NCBI RefSeq assembly: GCF_009193325.2
Contig: NZ_CP059856.1
Span: forward strand, 1,178,001 to 1,242,000
Reading direction: 5' to 3'
DNA: 64,000 bases
Source: Bacteroides zhangwenhongii
Lineage (GTDB): Bacteria; Bacteroidota; Bacteroidia; Bacteroidales; Bacteroidaceae
This document shows, piece after piece, positions 34,340-44,128 of this stretch. The position numbers were made by a program, and so were the translations under genes. The notes below the pieces were generated by a model. That model did no database searches. It saw only the letters and a list, made by a program, of their open reading frames with translations, and had not been told where the DNA came from. Position 1 is the first letter of the stretch. Each line of letters begins with the position of its first letter.

Positions 34340-35746
34340 ATGCAATCTACAATTAATTTTGGCTATCTTATATTCCTTTCTGTTGTGGCTGCTTTGGGCG
34401 GTTTCTTGTTCGGATATGATACGGCAGTTATATCCGGTACAATTGCTCAGGTTACTCAGCTTTTTCAACTGGACGCATTGCAGCAGGGATGGTATGTAGG
34501 GTGTGCGTTGGTCGGTTCAATCATTGGAGTCCTTTTTGCCGGCATTTTGAGTGATAAATTAGGGAGAAAATTGACTATGGTTATTTCTGCTATTCTCTTC
34601 TCCGCATCGGCTTTAGGATGTGCTCTCTGTACGGATTTTACGCAATTAGTGGTGTATCGTATAATTGGGGGTGTCGGGATAGGCGTTGTTTCCATAGTGT
34701 CTCCTCTTTACATTTCAGAAGTTTCAGTAGCACAGTATAGAGGGCGTTTAGTCTCTTTATATCAACTGGCTGTGACCGTTGGCTTCTTAGGAGCTTATTT
34801 GGTTAATTATCAGTTGTTGGCTTGGTCGGAAAGTGGTGCCTTATTGGGTGCTCCTCTATTAAATAAGATATTTATAACTGAGGTATGGAGAGGTATGTTA
34901 GGCATGGAAACGTTACCTGCGATATTATTCTTTATAATCATATTCTTCATACCGGAGAGTCCTCGTTGGTTAATTGTACGAGGGCAGGAGAGGAAGGCTG
35001 TAAATATTCTGGAGAGAATCTATAATTCGATTACAGAAGCAACAAGCCAATTGAAAGAAACTCAATCAGTTTTGACTGCTGAAACAAGCTCAGAATGGTC
35101 GTTATTGATGAAACCCGGCATTTTGAAGGCAGTAATTATAGGTGTATGCATTGCTATTTTGGGTCAATTTATGGGAGTCAATGCGGTGCTTTATTACGGT
35201 CCTTCTATTTTTGAGAATGCAGGACTTTCAGGAGGTGATTCTCTTTTTTACCAAGTTCTGGTAGGACTTGTTAATACTTTGACCACCATTTTGGCTCTTG
35301 TCATCATTGATAAAGTTGGTCGCAAGAAGCTGGTGTATTACGGAGTTTCGGGAATGATTGTTTCTCTGATTCTCATCGGCCTGTACTTCCTCTTCGGAGA
35401 TTCCCTGGGAGTATCAAGCCTCTTCCTTCTTGTTTTCTTCCTGTTCTATGTATTCTGTTGTGCCGTGTCTATCTGCGCTGTGGTGTTCGTGCTCCTTTCG
35501 GAGATGTATCCCACCAAGGTTCGCGGACTGGCCATGTCAATAGCAGGATTCGCCTTATGGATCGGAACGTATCTGATCGGACAGTTAACCCCCTGGATGC
35601 TCCAGAACCTTACCCCCGCCGGAACATTCTTCCTGTTCGCCCTCATGTGCGTGCCGTATATGCTGATTGTCTGGAAACTAGTGCCGGAGACGACCGGGAA
35701 GTCACTGGAGGAGATTGAAAGATACTGGAACCGTTCGGAACAGTAG
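34340..35746 (+). CDS. Sugar-porter-family MFS transporter
   Basis: A 468-residue twelve-helix inner-membrane transporter. Sugar-porter signatures are GGFLFGYDTAVISGT (helix 1), SDKLGRK (loop 2-3), YISEVSVAQYRGRLVSLYQLAVTVG (helix 4-5), PESPRWLIVRG (end of helix 6), GQFMGVNAVLYYGPSIFENAG (helix 7) and PETTGKSLEEIE at the C-terminus. It probably imports a monosaccharide freed in the periplasm by the PUL enzymes. DNA composition changes inside the gene: up to ~35350 it is AT-rich, after that it is visibly GC-richer with C-ending codons, and this patch runs into the next gene. Confidence 0.92.
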   Translation: MQSTINFGYLIFLSVVAALGGFLFGYDTAVISGTIAQVTQLFQLDALQQGWYVGCALVGSIIGVLFAGILSDKLGRKLTMVISAILFSASALGCALCTDFTQLVVYRIIGGVGIGVVSIVSPLYISEVSVAQYRGRLVSLYQLAVTVGFLGAYLVNYQLLAWSESGALLGAPLLNKIFITEVWRGMLGMETLPAILFFIIIFFIPESPRWLIVRGQERKAVNILERIYNSITEATSQLKETQSVLTAETSSEWSLLMKPGILKAVIIGVCIAILGQFMGVNAVLYYGPSIFENAGLSGGDSLFYQVLVGLVNTLTTILALVIIDKVGRKKLVYYGVSGMIVSLILIGLYFLFGDSLGVSSLFLLVFFLFYVFCCAVSICAVVFVLLSEMYPTKVRGLAMSIAGFALWIGTYLIGQLTPWMLQNLTPAGTFFLFALMCVPYMLIVWKLVPETTGKSLEEIERYWNRSEQ

Positions 35747-35886
35747 GAGAAAGAAAAAGACCTTAATAAGAGTATACTAACAACAACTGAGAAGTATAGA
35801 GAAGCCACAGACGGTTTTTGCATGGCCATTCAAGAAACGTTTCTCCGTCTTCGGCGTGCCCTATACCTAATTTAAAAAACAATATT

Positions 35887-37059
35887 ATGGATTTTAAGAA
35901 ACTAGCAAATCAGTACCGAAATGAATTGTTGGACAATGTCCTTCCATTCTGGATCGACCACTCCCAGGACGGTGAATACGGCGGTTATTTCACCTGTCTG
36001 GACCGTGAAGGGAAGGTTTTCGATACGGATAAGTTCATTTGGTTGCAGGGACGTGAGGTATGGACGTTCTCCATGCTTTACAACAAGGTGGAGAAACGCC
36101 AGGAATGGCTGGACTGTGCCGTTCAAGGTGGCGAATTTTTAAAGAAATACGGACATGACGGAAATTACAACTGGTACTTTTCCCTCGATCGTTCGGGTAG
36201 ACCGTTGGTAGAACCGTATAACATTTTCTCCTATACTTTTGCAACGATGGCTTTCGGACAATTGAGTTTGGCAACCGGCAATCAGGAGTATGCCGATATT
36301 GCCAGAAAGACATTCGATATTATCTTGTCCAAAGTTGATAACCCTAAAGGAAAATGGAACAAGCTTCATCCCAGTACACGCAATCTAAAGAATTTTGCTC
36401 TTCCGATGATTCTCTGCAATCTTGCTATGGAAATAGAGCATATTTTAGGTAAAGATTATTTAGAACAGGCTATAGACACTTGTATCCATGAAGTTATGGA
36501 CGTCTTTTATCGTCCCGAACTTGGTGGAATCATTGTCGAGAATGTAGATGTAAACGGCAGCCTTGTAGATTGTTTTGAAGGTCGCCAGATCACTCCCGGC
36601 CACGCGATTGAAGCCATGTGGTTTATCATGGACTTGGGTAAGCGTCTGCATCGTCCAGAACTGATAGAGAAAGCGAAAAATACGACTCTTACCATGCTTG
36701 AATATGGTTGGGATAAAGAGTATGGTGGCATTTATTACTTTTTAGATCGTAACAGTTTTCCTCCTCAACAGTTGGAATGGGACCAGAAACTCTGGTGGGT
36801 GCACATTGAATCTCTGATTTCATTGTTAAAAGGCTATCAGTTGACAGGAGACAAACTGTGTCTGGAATGGTTTGAAAAAGTACATGATTATACATGGGTA
36901 CACTTTAGGGACGCTGAGTATCCGGAATGGTACGGATACTTGAATAGAAGAGGCGAAGTATTGTTACCCTTGAAAGGTGGTAAATGGAAAGGATGTTTTC
37001 ATGTACCTAGAGGACTGTTTCAATGCTGGAAAATATTGGAAACTATTTATTCTAAATAA
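35887..37059 (+). CDS. N-acylglucosamine 2-epimerase (AGE/RnBP family)
   Basis: A 390-residue (alpha/alpha)6-barrel epimerase. Motifs resemble the mammalian renin-binding protein (GlcNAc 2-epimerase): FIWLQGREVWTFSMLYNK (about residues 51-68), GRQITPGHAIEAMWFIM (about 235-251), LWWVHIESLISLLKGY and LKGGKWKGCFHVPRGLFQC near the end. It interconverts GlcNAc and ManNAc in the cytoplasm. No sialic-acid lyase is nearby, so a role in GlcNAc use is more likely than in a Nan pathway. The ATG at 35887 is chosen; an upstream extension lacks homology-like sequence. The first ~400 bp share the GC-rich patch of the preceding gene. Confidence 0.88.
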   Translation: MDFKKLANQYRNELLDNVLPFWIDHSQDGEYGGYFTCLDREGKVFDTDKFIWLQGREVWTFSMLYNKVEKRQEWLDCAVQGGEFLKKYGHDGNYNWYFSLDRSGRPLVEPYNIFSYTFATMAFGQLSLATGNQEYADIARKTFDIILSKVDNPKGKWNKLHPSTRNLKNFALPMILCNLAMEIEHILGKDYLEQAIDTCIHEVMDVFYRPELGGIIVENVDVNGSLVDCFEGRQITPGHAIEAMWFIMDLGKRLHRPELIEKAKNTTLTMLEYGWDKEYGGIYYFLDRNSFPPQQLEWDQKLWWVHIESLISLLKGYQLTGDKLCLEWFEKVHDYTWVHFRDAEYPEWYGYLNRRGEVLLPLKGGKWKGCFHVPRGLFQCWKILETIYSK

Positions 37060-37065
37060 AACATT

Positions 37066-39201
37066 ATGTTAAAAACACGAATTATTGGCATATTCCTGTT
37101 GCTTCTTCTGTTGGCTTCGTGCCGGCAGAAAGAAGAAGTGATATGCTATGGAACTCCTACTAATGACTTGATGAAGTTGCTGGATGAGGAAGGATATCGA
37201 CTTCGTATCTATCCATCGGTGCATGAAGCATTACAGAAAGCCCCAAAACAGGCGGGCGTATTATTATTGAGTAAATCCTATCCTAGGGAAGGGGTGAAAC
37301 TTGATGAAGCTGACCAGAAAATAATCAAAGAAAAATCATTGCGAGTATTTATGGAGTTTCCACAATGCGTAGGAACTACTGAATGGGTGACAGCCGATAC
37401 TTTGGAATTGGAACGTATTGTGGTATGTGATTCATTGAATTCACTACTTCCCTCTATGAGTTTACTGTCGTTTCAACGCTGTATTATGAAGCAAACCCCA
37501 AATCCGGTTGCTAATCCCTTGTTAGTAGCTGCAAAAGTGGCAGGCTTCAACGAGGCGGTTTATGGACTGAAAGATACGCCCACTCAACCGATACTGTATT
37601 TTCACAATGACCGACTTCTCCTTTCAGCCACTTGCATGAGTAATTTTGCAGAGAGCCGTTACTTACCGGAACAACGAGTAAAGGCATTGTTCGAATATAT
37701 TTTTCAATGGTTGTTAAATAAAGAGACATTCATTTTTTCTACCTGGACTTCTTATATTCGTCCGACTTATACAGCTACTGATATGTTGCCGAAAGATGCA
37801 GGAATGAATAGCATTAAAAGAGGAGTAGAATGGTTCTACAATGGACATTTCTTGGTGCATTCCGATTGGAAGCATGATTGGGCTGATAAATATATGGGTA
37901 ATGGTGTTGCCCCGGTAGGACCTGAACTCCCACGCAACTTTAAAGATGGTGACGGTTCATTAGGTATTTTGGAAGGACATATGTCCGGTATTAAATATGA
38001 CGGTACGCAGATGTATCGTTACTGGATGCGTGATGATGTTCAAGGAGAAGCTTCGTTCGCTTTTGCAGCTGCCGGTACACTACTGAATAATTCAGAATAT
38101 ACAAAGGTAGCTGCCAATTTACTTGACTATTCATTCACAGAATATAGAGATTCAGTACGCAATGATCCAAAATCCCCATCATATGGTCTGTTAGGATGGG
38201 CTTATACACATAAAGGCACTTATTATGGCGATGATAATGCCCGTTCATTATTAGGTTCTATTGCTTCATCAGCATTGATGAATAACCCTAAATGGGATAA
38301 GCAAATCGTTGAGGGCATTGTAGGTAATTTCCGTACTACGGGATTAAATGGATTTAGAGGACAAAATATTCTTGAGCCCGATTTACAGAAACGCGGCTGG
38401 AAATCATACTATAATGCTGACCTGGTAAATCTGCATGCTCACTTTGAGGCTTGGAACTGGGCTTGCTATCTTTGGCTGTATAACCAAACACATTATCAGC
38501 CGCTGCTTGAACGTGTGAAACGTGGAATAACTATGATGATGGAAGGATATCCGGAACAGTGGTCGTGGACTAACGGAATTCAACAAGAACGTGCCCGTAT
38601 GATTCTGCCGCTAGCATGGCTCTATCGGGTGGAACCAACAGAGGAACACTTGGATTGGCTGCATTTTATGACAAATGAACTGCTTAGAAATCAAGTGCCT
38701 TGTGGAGGTATTCGCGAAGAACTGGGTGATGAGTCGAAAAGTCTTTTTGGGCGTACTCCTTCCAATGCGGAATATGGCAACAACGAAGCACCACTAATTT
38801 TTGACAATGGCGATCCGGTTGCTGATATGCTTTATACAACAAACTTTGCCTTTGTGGGTCTGTGTGAAGCTGCTAAGGCAACTCAGGATACTACTTACAT
38901 AAAGGCTGTAAATCAAATGCGCGATTTTTTGATTCGTATTCAAGTACGTAGTGATAAATTCAAGAACGTAGATGGTGCATGGTTCAGGGCTTTCAATTAT
39001 GAAGATTGGAATTATTGGGCTTCGAATGCTGATGCCGGATGGGGGGTATGGAGCACTCTTACCGGATGGATTCAGAGTTGGATTGTGGGTACACAGTTTG
39101 TTCTTGAAGAAGATTCATCCTTATGGGATATTGCTAACCAAAAAGATGTTTCTACTGTTGCCAGTGAGGTAATTGAGGAAATGATAACACGCCAACTTTA
39201 A
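37066..39201 (+). CDS. Unassigned 711-residue lipoprotein, probable helical-barrel glycosidase
   Basis: A lipoprotein (lipobox LLASC, Cys19) starting 6 bp after the epimerase gene. I do not recognise a named family. Residues ~20-200 form a small alpha/beta domain that recalls glycosidase N-terminal modules. Residues ~240-700 are rich in aromatic helices in a pattern typical of an alpha/alpha toroid (VEWFYNGHFLVHSDWKHDW, MYRYWMRDDVQGEASFAFAAAG, NLHAHFEAWNWACYLWLYN, WSTLTGWIQSWIVGTQF). Candidate catalytic acids lie in YWMRDDVQGE and YGNNEAPLIFDNGDPVADM. The PUL position implies a glycan-cleaving role at the cell surface or in the periplasm. Confidence 0.7.
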   Translation: MLKTRIIGIFLLLLLLASCRQKEEVICYGTPTNDLMKLLDEEGYRLRIYPSVHEALQKAPKQAGVLLLSKSYPREGVKLDEADQKIIKEKSLRVFMEFPQCVGTTEWVTADTLELERIVVCDSLNSLLPSMSLLSFQRCIMKQTPNPVANPLLVAAKVAGFNEAVYGLKDTPTQPILYFHNDRLLLSATCMSNFAESRYLPEQRVKALFEYIFQWLLNKETFIFSTWTSYIRPTYTATDMLPKDAGMNSIKRGVEWFYNGHFLVHSDWKHDWADKYMGNGVAPVGPELPRNFKDGDGSLGILEGHMSGIKYDGTQMYRYWMRDDVQGEASFAFAAAGTLLNNSEYTKVAANLLDYSFTEYRDSVRNDPKSPSYGLLGWAYTHKGTYYGDDNARSLLGSIASSALMNNPKWDKQIVEGIVGNFRTTGLNGFRGQNILEPDLQKRGWKSYYNADLVNLHAHFEAWNWACYLWLYNQTHYQPLLERVKRGITMMMEGYPEQWSWTNGIQQERARMILPLAWLYRVEPTEEHLDWLHFMTNELLRNQVPCGGIREELGDESKSLFGRTPSNAEYGNNEAPLIFDNGDPVADMLYTTNFAFVGLCEAAKATQDTTYIKAVNQMRDFLIRIQVRSDKFKNVDGAWFRAFNYEDWNYWASNADAGWGVWSTLTGWIQSWIVGTQFVLEEDSSLWDIANQKDVSTVASEVIEEMITRQL

Positions 39202-39238
39202 ATAAGATATATACATATTATTAATAAACTTCTAACTT

Positions 39239-42200
39239 ATGAAACACAAAGCTATGCAAAAAGGTCGTTTTTGTTCTATGAGAATATTATTCTTCTCATT
39301 AACAATACTTTTTGTATGCGCATCGAATAGTTATGCGCAAAGTACAGTCAATGGAGTCGTCGTAGATGCGACAGGGTTGCCGTTACCCGGAGTCAGTGTG
39401 ACCGTAAAGGGGAGCGCAACGGGCACAACTACTGATCTTAATGGTCATTTTACCTTGAATGCACCCAGATCTGCTACATTAGTGCTATCATATATAGGTA
39501 TGATAACACAAGAGGTAAAAGTAAACAGCCGTTCTATGATTAATGTTACCCTTCAAGAAGACATTAATAGTCTCGACGAGGTGGTAGTAGTCGGTTATGG
39601 TACCCAGAAAAAGATCCATCTCACAGGATCAATATCTTCGGTATCTTCTAAAGAATTATTGAAGTCAACAACAAGCAACGTTTCGCAAGCCTTGGTCGGC
39701 AAGTTGCCGGGATTGATATCTCAACAAGCCACCGGAGCCCCGGGAGCTGATGATGTTTCATTGTTGGTTCGTGGACATTCCACATATAATGGAGGTGACG
39801 GCCCCCTTATTCTGGTAGATGGTGTAGAACGCAGCATGGCGTATATCAATCCCAATGAAGTGGAATCAGTTACTATATTAAAAGATGCTGCCTCGTGTGC
39901 TGTGTATGGAATGAAAGCTGCTGCAGGTGTAATATTGGTCACTACCAAACGAGGAACAGAGGGCAAAACTACCATTAATTATAAAGGGTCGCTCACTTTG
40001 TCACATGCTACTACACTGCCCAAGTTTATGAATGGTACACACTATATGCAGTGGTATAACTATGCTCGCCGCATGGATGGTGAGAAAATCTACTTTACCG
40101 ATGAAGAAATTGCCATGACTACCAATGGAGATCCTACCGATGGCTTTGAAAATACCGATTGGCAGGAACCTATTTATCGTACTACTTTAATGCATCAGCA
40201 CAATCTTTCTATCAGTGGTGGTAACGAGAAAACCCGTTACTTCCTCAGTGGTGGATTTATGAAACAGAATGGCTTCATTAAAGGTTTTGAGCTGGAACGT
40301 GGCAACTTCCGTTCGAATATCGATACGCAAGTAACCAAAGATATCAGCGTGTCACTTAACGTGGCCGGTAAAATTAACGACTATTATCAGCCAGGTGGCG
40401 ACAGTTATGAGAATCAAACGACGAATAATGTGGTGGGGGTATTGCTTTATGCTGCTCCGTTTGTTCCACTCGAATATGAAGGGATGCCGGCATCTGGTTA
40501 TCGTGGCGCTTCCAATCCTGATTATGCAGCCGGACATTCGGGCTATAGCAAAACGCGCACCATGCGTCTGGAGACATCGGCCAAGATAGAATACTCTTTC
40601 CCCTTCCTCAAAGGTTTGAAAGCTGGTATGTTTGTGGGTTGGGACTGGCAAGATCGCGATTCACACAGCTTCAAATACTCTTACGAATTGATGCTTTATA
40701 AACCCGAGTCCAAGAAATATGTACGTCAGTATGCTTCTAATCTGTTGCCAACAGGGGGGATGTCAGTCGGTGACGAGAAAGAACAGCAAGTGGTATTACG
40801 CCCTTCTATCTCATACAACCAAAAGTTTGGTTTACATGATGTAGGTGCACTATTCCTTTATGAACAAACTGAGCGTAAAGGAAATACGCTGACAGGCTAT
40901 CGCTCCGATTTCGCACTACTCGATATTGACGAGTTACCTTTTGGATCTACTATTCATCCCACCGATGGTAACTTCTCCAGCAGCATCCGCCAGGGCTATG
41001 CCGGTTATGTTGGTCGTTTCAACTATGCTTATAATAACCGTTATTTGGCTGAATTTACTTTCCGGTACGATGGCTCTTATCACTTTAAAGAGGGTAATCG
41101 CTGGGGATTCTTCCCATCGGCTTCATTGGGCTGGGTTGCTTCTGAAGAAGATTTTTTCAAAGAACTCTTTCCTCAAGTGGAACGCTTCAAGTTAAGAGCC
41201 TCTTTCGGTATCTTAGGTAGCGACAATGTTGATCCTTTCCTCTACCGCAAACAGTACGCATGGTCAAAAAACAATACGGTTTTCGGTACCACTCCACAAG
41301 CGGTGAATACCTTGTATAATAAAGTATCTTACCCGATGGAGAATCTTACTTGGGAGAAATGTCGTTCTATCAACGTTGGTTTCGAACTTTCGGCATGGAA
41401 TGGTCTTTTGGGCATTGAGTTCGATGTTTTCTACAAATATACTTACGATATCCTTCGTCCCATTGGTGGGGTATATCCTCCTTCGCTGGGAGGCCATTAT
41501 CCGAGTATTGAAAACAGTGGTACATTTGATAACCGTGGATTCGAGATTACAGTAAAACACCGTAATCACATTGGCAAATTCAATTACAGCCTGAATGGTA
41601 ACCTTTCGTTTGCCCACAATAAAATACTGCGTATGACGCAGGCTGACAATACTAAACCTTGGCAGAACCGTCTGGGGACATCGGTAGGGGCCATTTGGGG
41701 GTTGAAATCGCTAGGTCTGTATCAGACACAAGCCGAGATTGACGCAGCTCCGTTACCCATTAGCGAAACTCCCCGATTGGGTGACATTCGTTATCTTGAT
41801 TATAATGGCGATGGACTCATTAGCTGGGACGATGAGGTGAAGATTGCACGCCCCACCACGCCTGAGATGATGTTCTCGTTGATGGCCGACGCCAACTGGA
41901 AAGGGTTCGACCTCTCTGTTCAGTTGCAAGGTGCTGCCTTGTGCGACAAGTTGCTTTGTGGCGAATGGAATAACGGTGCACGTGACCAGACTCCACTTAC
42001 GCGCCCTTTCTATGCCGGATGGGATAACGCGCCTTACTACTTGGTAGAGAACAGCTGGCGTCCCGACAATACCAATGCTGAATATCCGCGTCTCAGTACA
42101 GTGGCTTATGCTAATAATGCCCAGGTATCTGACTTCTGGAAGCGTAATGGTGCTTATGTACGCCTCAAAAATGTGACTTTGGGATATACCTTGCCACAGT

Positions 42201-42367
42201 CATGGGTAAAGAAAGCCGGTATCAGCAATCTTCGTCTGTTTGCCAGCGGCCACAACCTTTTTACTTTCACCGAGTTTAAGTACCTCGACCCAGAGTCGGC
42301 CAATGTCATTCAAGGTTACTATCCGCAGCAACGCACCTTTACGTTTGGTGTAGACGTAACGTTCTAA
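39239..42367 (+). CDS. SusC-type TonB-dependent outer-membrane transporter (PUL 1)
   Basis: A 1042-residue TonB-dependent oligosaccharide importer. The signal peptide ends near residue 34 (CASNSYAQ). A CarboxypepD_reg-like domain follows (about 36-110, VNGVVVDATGLPLPGVSVTVKG), then the TonB box DEVVVVGYGTQKK (about 115-127), the plug (VSQALVGKLPGL...LILVDGVERSM...NPNEVESVTILKDAASCAVYGMKAAAGVILVTTK) and a 22-strand barrel ending RTFTFGVDVTF. There is no N-terminal STN domain, so control is not through an anti-sigma factor, in line with the ROK regulator. The paired SusD starts 36 bp later. Confidence 0.97.
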   Translation: MKHKAMQKGRFCSMRILFFSLTILFVCASNSYAQSTVNGVVVDATGLPLPGVSVTVKGSATGTTTDLNGHFTLNAPRSATLVLSYIGMITQEVKVNSRSMINVTLQEDINSLDEVVVVGYGTQKKIHLTGSISSVSSKELLKSTTSNVSQALVGKLPGLISQQATGAPGADDVSLLVRGHSTYNGGDGPLILVDGVERSMAYINPNEVESVTILKDAASCAVYGMKAAAGVILVTTKRGTEGKTTINYKGSLTLSHATTLPKFMNGTHYMQWYNYARRMDGEKIYFTDEEIAMTTNGDPTDGFENTDWQEPIYRTTLMHQHNLSISGGNEKTRYFLSGGFMKQNGFIKGFELERGNFRSNIDTQVTKDISVSLNVAGKINDYYQPGGDSYENQTTNNVVGVLLYAAPFVPLEYEGMPASGYRGASNPDYAAGHSGYSKTRTMRLETSAKIEYSFPFLKGLKAGMFVGWDWQDRDSHSFKYSYELMLYKPESKKYVRQYASNLLPTGGMSVGDEKEQQVVLRPSISYNQKFGLHDVGALFLYEQTERKGNTLTGYRSDFALLDIDELPFGSTIHPTDGNFSSSIRQGYAGYVGRFNYAYNNRYLAEFTFRYDGSYHFKEGNRWGFFPSASLGWVASEEDFFKELFPQVERFKLRASFGILGSDNVDPFLYRKQYAWSKNNTVFGTTPQAVNTLYNKVSYPMENLTWEKCRSINVGFELSAWNGLLGIEFDVFYKYTYDILRPIGGVYPPSLGGHYPSIENSGTFDNRGFEITVKHRNHIGKFNYSLNGNLSFAHNKILRMTQADNTKPWQNRLGTSVGAIWGLKSLGLYQTQAEIDAAPLPISETPRLGDIRYLDYNGDGLISWDDEVKIARPTTPEMMFSLMADANWKGFDLSVQLQGAALCDKLLCGEWNNGARDQTPLTRPFYAGWDNAPYYLVENSWRPDNTNAEYPRLSTVAYANNAQVSDFWKRNGAYVRLKNVTLGYTLPQSWVKKAGISNLRLFASGHNLFTFTEFKYLDPESANVIQGYYPQQRTFTFGVDVTF

Positions 42368-42403
42368 ACCCTATGTGTACAACATCTAATAAAATAAATT
42401 AGC

Positions 42404-44098
42404 ATGAAAACAAAAAATCTATTACTAGGATTGGCTCTGTCGACTCTCACATTGCAATCGTGTAATGTGCTTGATATCGATCCTACTGACACTTATAGCG
42501 AATCTACAGCCTATGCTTCTATCAAGAACCTGGATCTTTATGTCAAAAGTTTCTATGGCGTGTTTTATAGCAATGCCGATATCAATGTGGGAGCTAATCT
42601 GGCCATGGACGATGGTGTGAGTGACCTCATTAAATATTCTTGGTTCAATGTAGCTGAGGGCAGCGTGAACAAACTTTTTTATTACGACAATATGATGAGT
42701 CCTGATGGTAATTATCGTTCTAATTGGGATGACATGTACGAGCAGATTCGTCGGTTTAATGAGTATTTTTACGATGTTCATAGTGGCTTTGCTGATAAAT
42801 TAGATTCCGATCAGTTAGCCATTCGAACAGCCGAAGTTCGTTTTATGCGTGCTTTTGCTTATCAAGAGCTGGTATTGCGTCATGGCGGTGTAATCCTGCG
42901 TATCAACGAAGACCGGGTGGATGATCATAACCAGCGCGCACAAGCTCGTTCGTCAGAAGACGATTGCTGGACTTTTATCCTTGACGAATATGAAAAAGCA
43001 GCCCAAGTGCTACCGGAAGAATGGACAGGATCGGAGGCAGGCCGCCTTACAAAGGGGGCTGCGTATGGTATGAAAGCCCGTGCCGCTCTCTATGCCAAGC
43101 GTTGGCAGGATGCTGTTAATGCAGCATTAGAGGTAGAAAAGCTGGAGAAAAAGGGTGTATATCAACTTCTTTCAGGGACTTCTAAGGACAGTTATATGCA
43201 AATTTTCAATACTGTGAATAATAAGGAGCTAATTTTGCCTGTCTATTTTCAACAAAAGACTAAGCAACACATGTTTAATCATTTCTTCTGCCCACCCTAT
43301 GACACAGAAAAAGCAGGCTTGCAACCTGGTACGTTGGGTGCAGCCGCTACGCCTACCGATGAGTATGCTTCTGCATTTGATATCAAGGTGGGGCAGGAAT
43401 GGAAATCGTTTGATTGGACTCATTTGGATGAATATTCCGAAGGACCATGGGGAAACCGCGACCCACGTTTCTATGCTTCTATTCTCTACAATGGTGCCAA
43501 TTGGACAGGACGTCAACTTGAACTTTACGTAGGTGGTAAAGACGGATACATGGATTTCTCTACATCGGCAAGTCAGGACTATGTGCGCACTAGTACCACT
43601 GGTTATATCTTCCGTAAATTTATGGATGAAAGCGACAATATCAACTACGTAGATATTGAAAGTACATCCTACTGGATTGAGATGCGTTATGCCGAGATTG
43701 TTCTTATCCTTTCCGAAGCCTATGCCCGTTTAGATAAGTTTAAGGAAGCTTACGACTATCTCAACAAGATTCGTACTCGTGTGGGGTTGCCTATTTTAGC
43801 TCAGCAGTCTACCTGGGACAATTATCTTAAAGATCTCTCGAAGGAACGTGTATGTGAACTGGGACTCGAAGGACATCGTTGGTATGATCTTGTTCGTTGG
43901 GATATTGCTCAAAAGGTACTCAATGGGCAACGACTGCATGGTATCAAGATTGAAAAAACCGGTTCAAGCTTTCTTTATACCCGTGTAGAATGTGACACGC
44001 AGGATCGTAAGTTCCCTAAGAAATATAATATTTTCCCGATACCTTCCAGTGAGCTTCGAAATAACACAATGTGTGAGCAAACTCCTGGTTGGAAATAA
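42404..44098 (+). CDS. SusD/RagB-type glycan-binding lipoprotein (PUL 1)
   Basis: A 564-residue outer-membrane lipoprotein (TLQSC, Cys20) that caps the SusC barrel and captures glycan. The N-terminal VLDIDPTDTYSESTAYAS start, TPR-like helices with FMRAFAYQELVLRHGGVILR (about residues 142-161), and the C-terminal YWIEMRYAEIVLILSEAYARL...VCELGLEGHRWYDLVRWD are typical. Length and order fit the RagB/SusD family. Confidence 0.96.
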   Translation: MKTKNLLLGLALSTLTLQSCNVLDIDPTDTYSESTAYASIKNLDLYVKSFYGVFYSNADINVGANLAMDDGVSDLIKYSWFNVAEGSVNKLFYYDNMMSPDGNYRSNWDDMYEQIRRFNEYFYDVHSGFADKLDSDQLAIRTAEVRFMRAFAYQELVLRHGGVILRINEDRVDDHNQRAQARSSEDDCWTFILDEYEKAAQVLPEEWTGSEAGRLTKGAAYGMKARAALYAKRWQDAVNAALEVEKLEKKGVYQLLSGTSKDSYMQIFNTVNNKELILPVYFQQKTKQHMFNHFFCPPYDTEKAGLQPGTLGAAATPTDEYASAFDIKVGQEWKSFDWTHLDEYSEGPWGNRDPRFYASILYNGANWTGRQLELYVGGKDGYMDFSTSASQDYVRTSTTGYIFRKFMDESDNINYVDIESTSYWIEMRYAEIVLILSEAYARLDKFKEAYDYLNKIRTRVGLPILAQQSTWDNYLKDLSKERVCELGLEGHRWYDLVRWDIAQKVLNGQRLHGIKIEKTGSSFLYTRVECDTQDRKFPKKYNIFPIPSSELRNNTMCEQTPGWK

Positions 44099-44128
44099 TT
44101 ATGGTTACCATCTAAATAAGTAGATAAT

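Noticed and set aside
35458..35718. Overlapping 86-codon frame within the MFS gene
   Set aside because: Product of the GC-rich patch leaving few stops; no features of a real protein.
35887..37059. Sialic acid (Nan) operon based on the epimerase and MFS gene
   Set aside because: No sialidase, sialate lyase or NanL-like gene is present; the enzymes around it point to alpha-HexNAc release.
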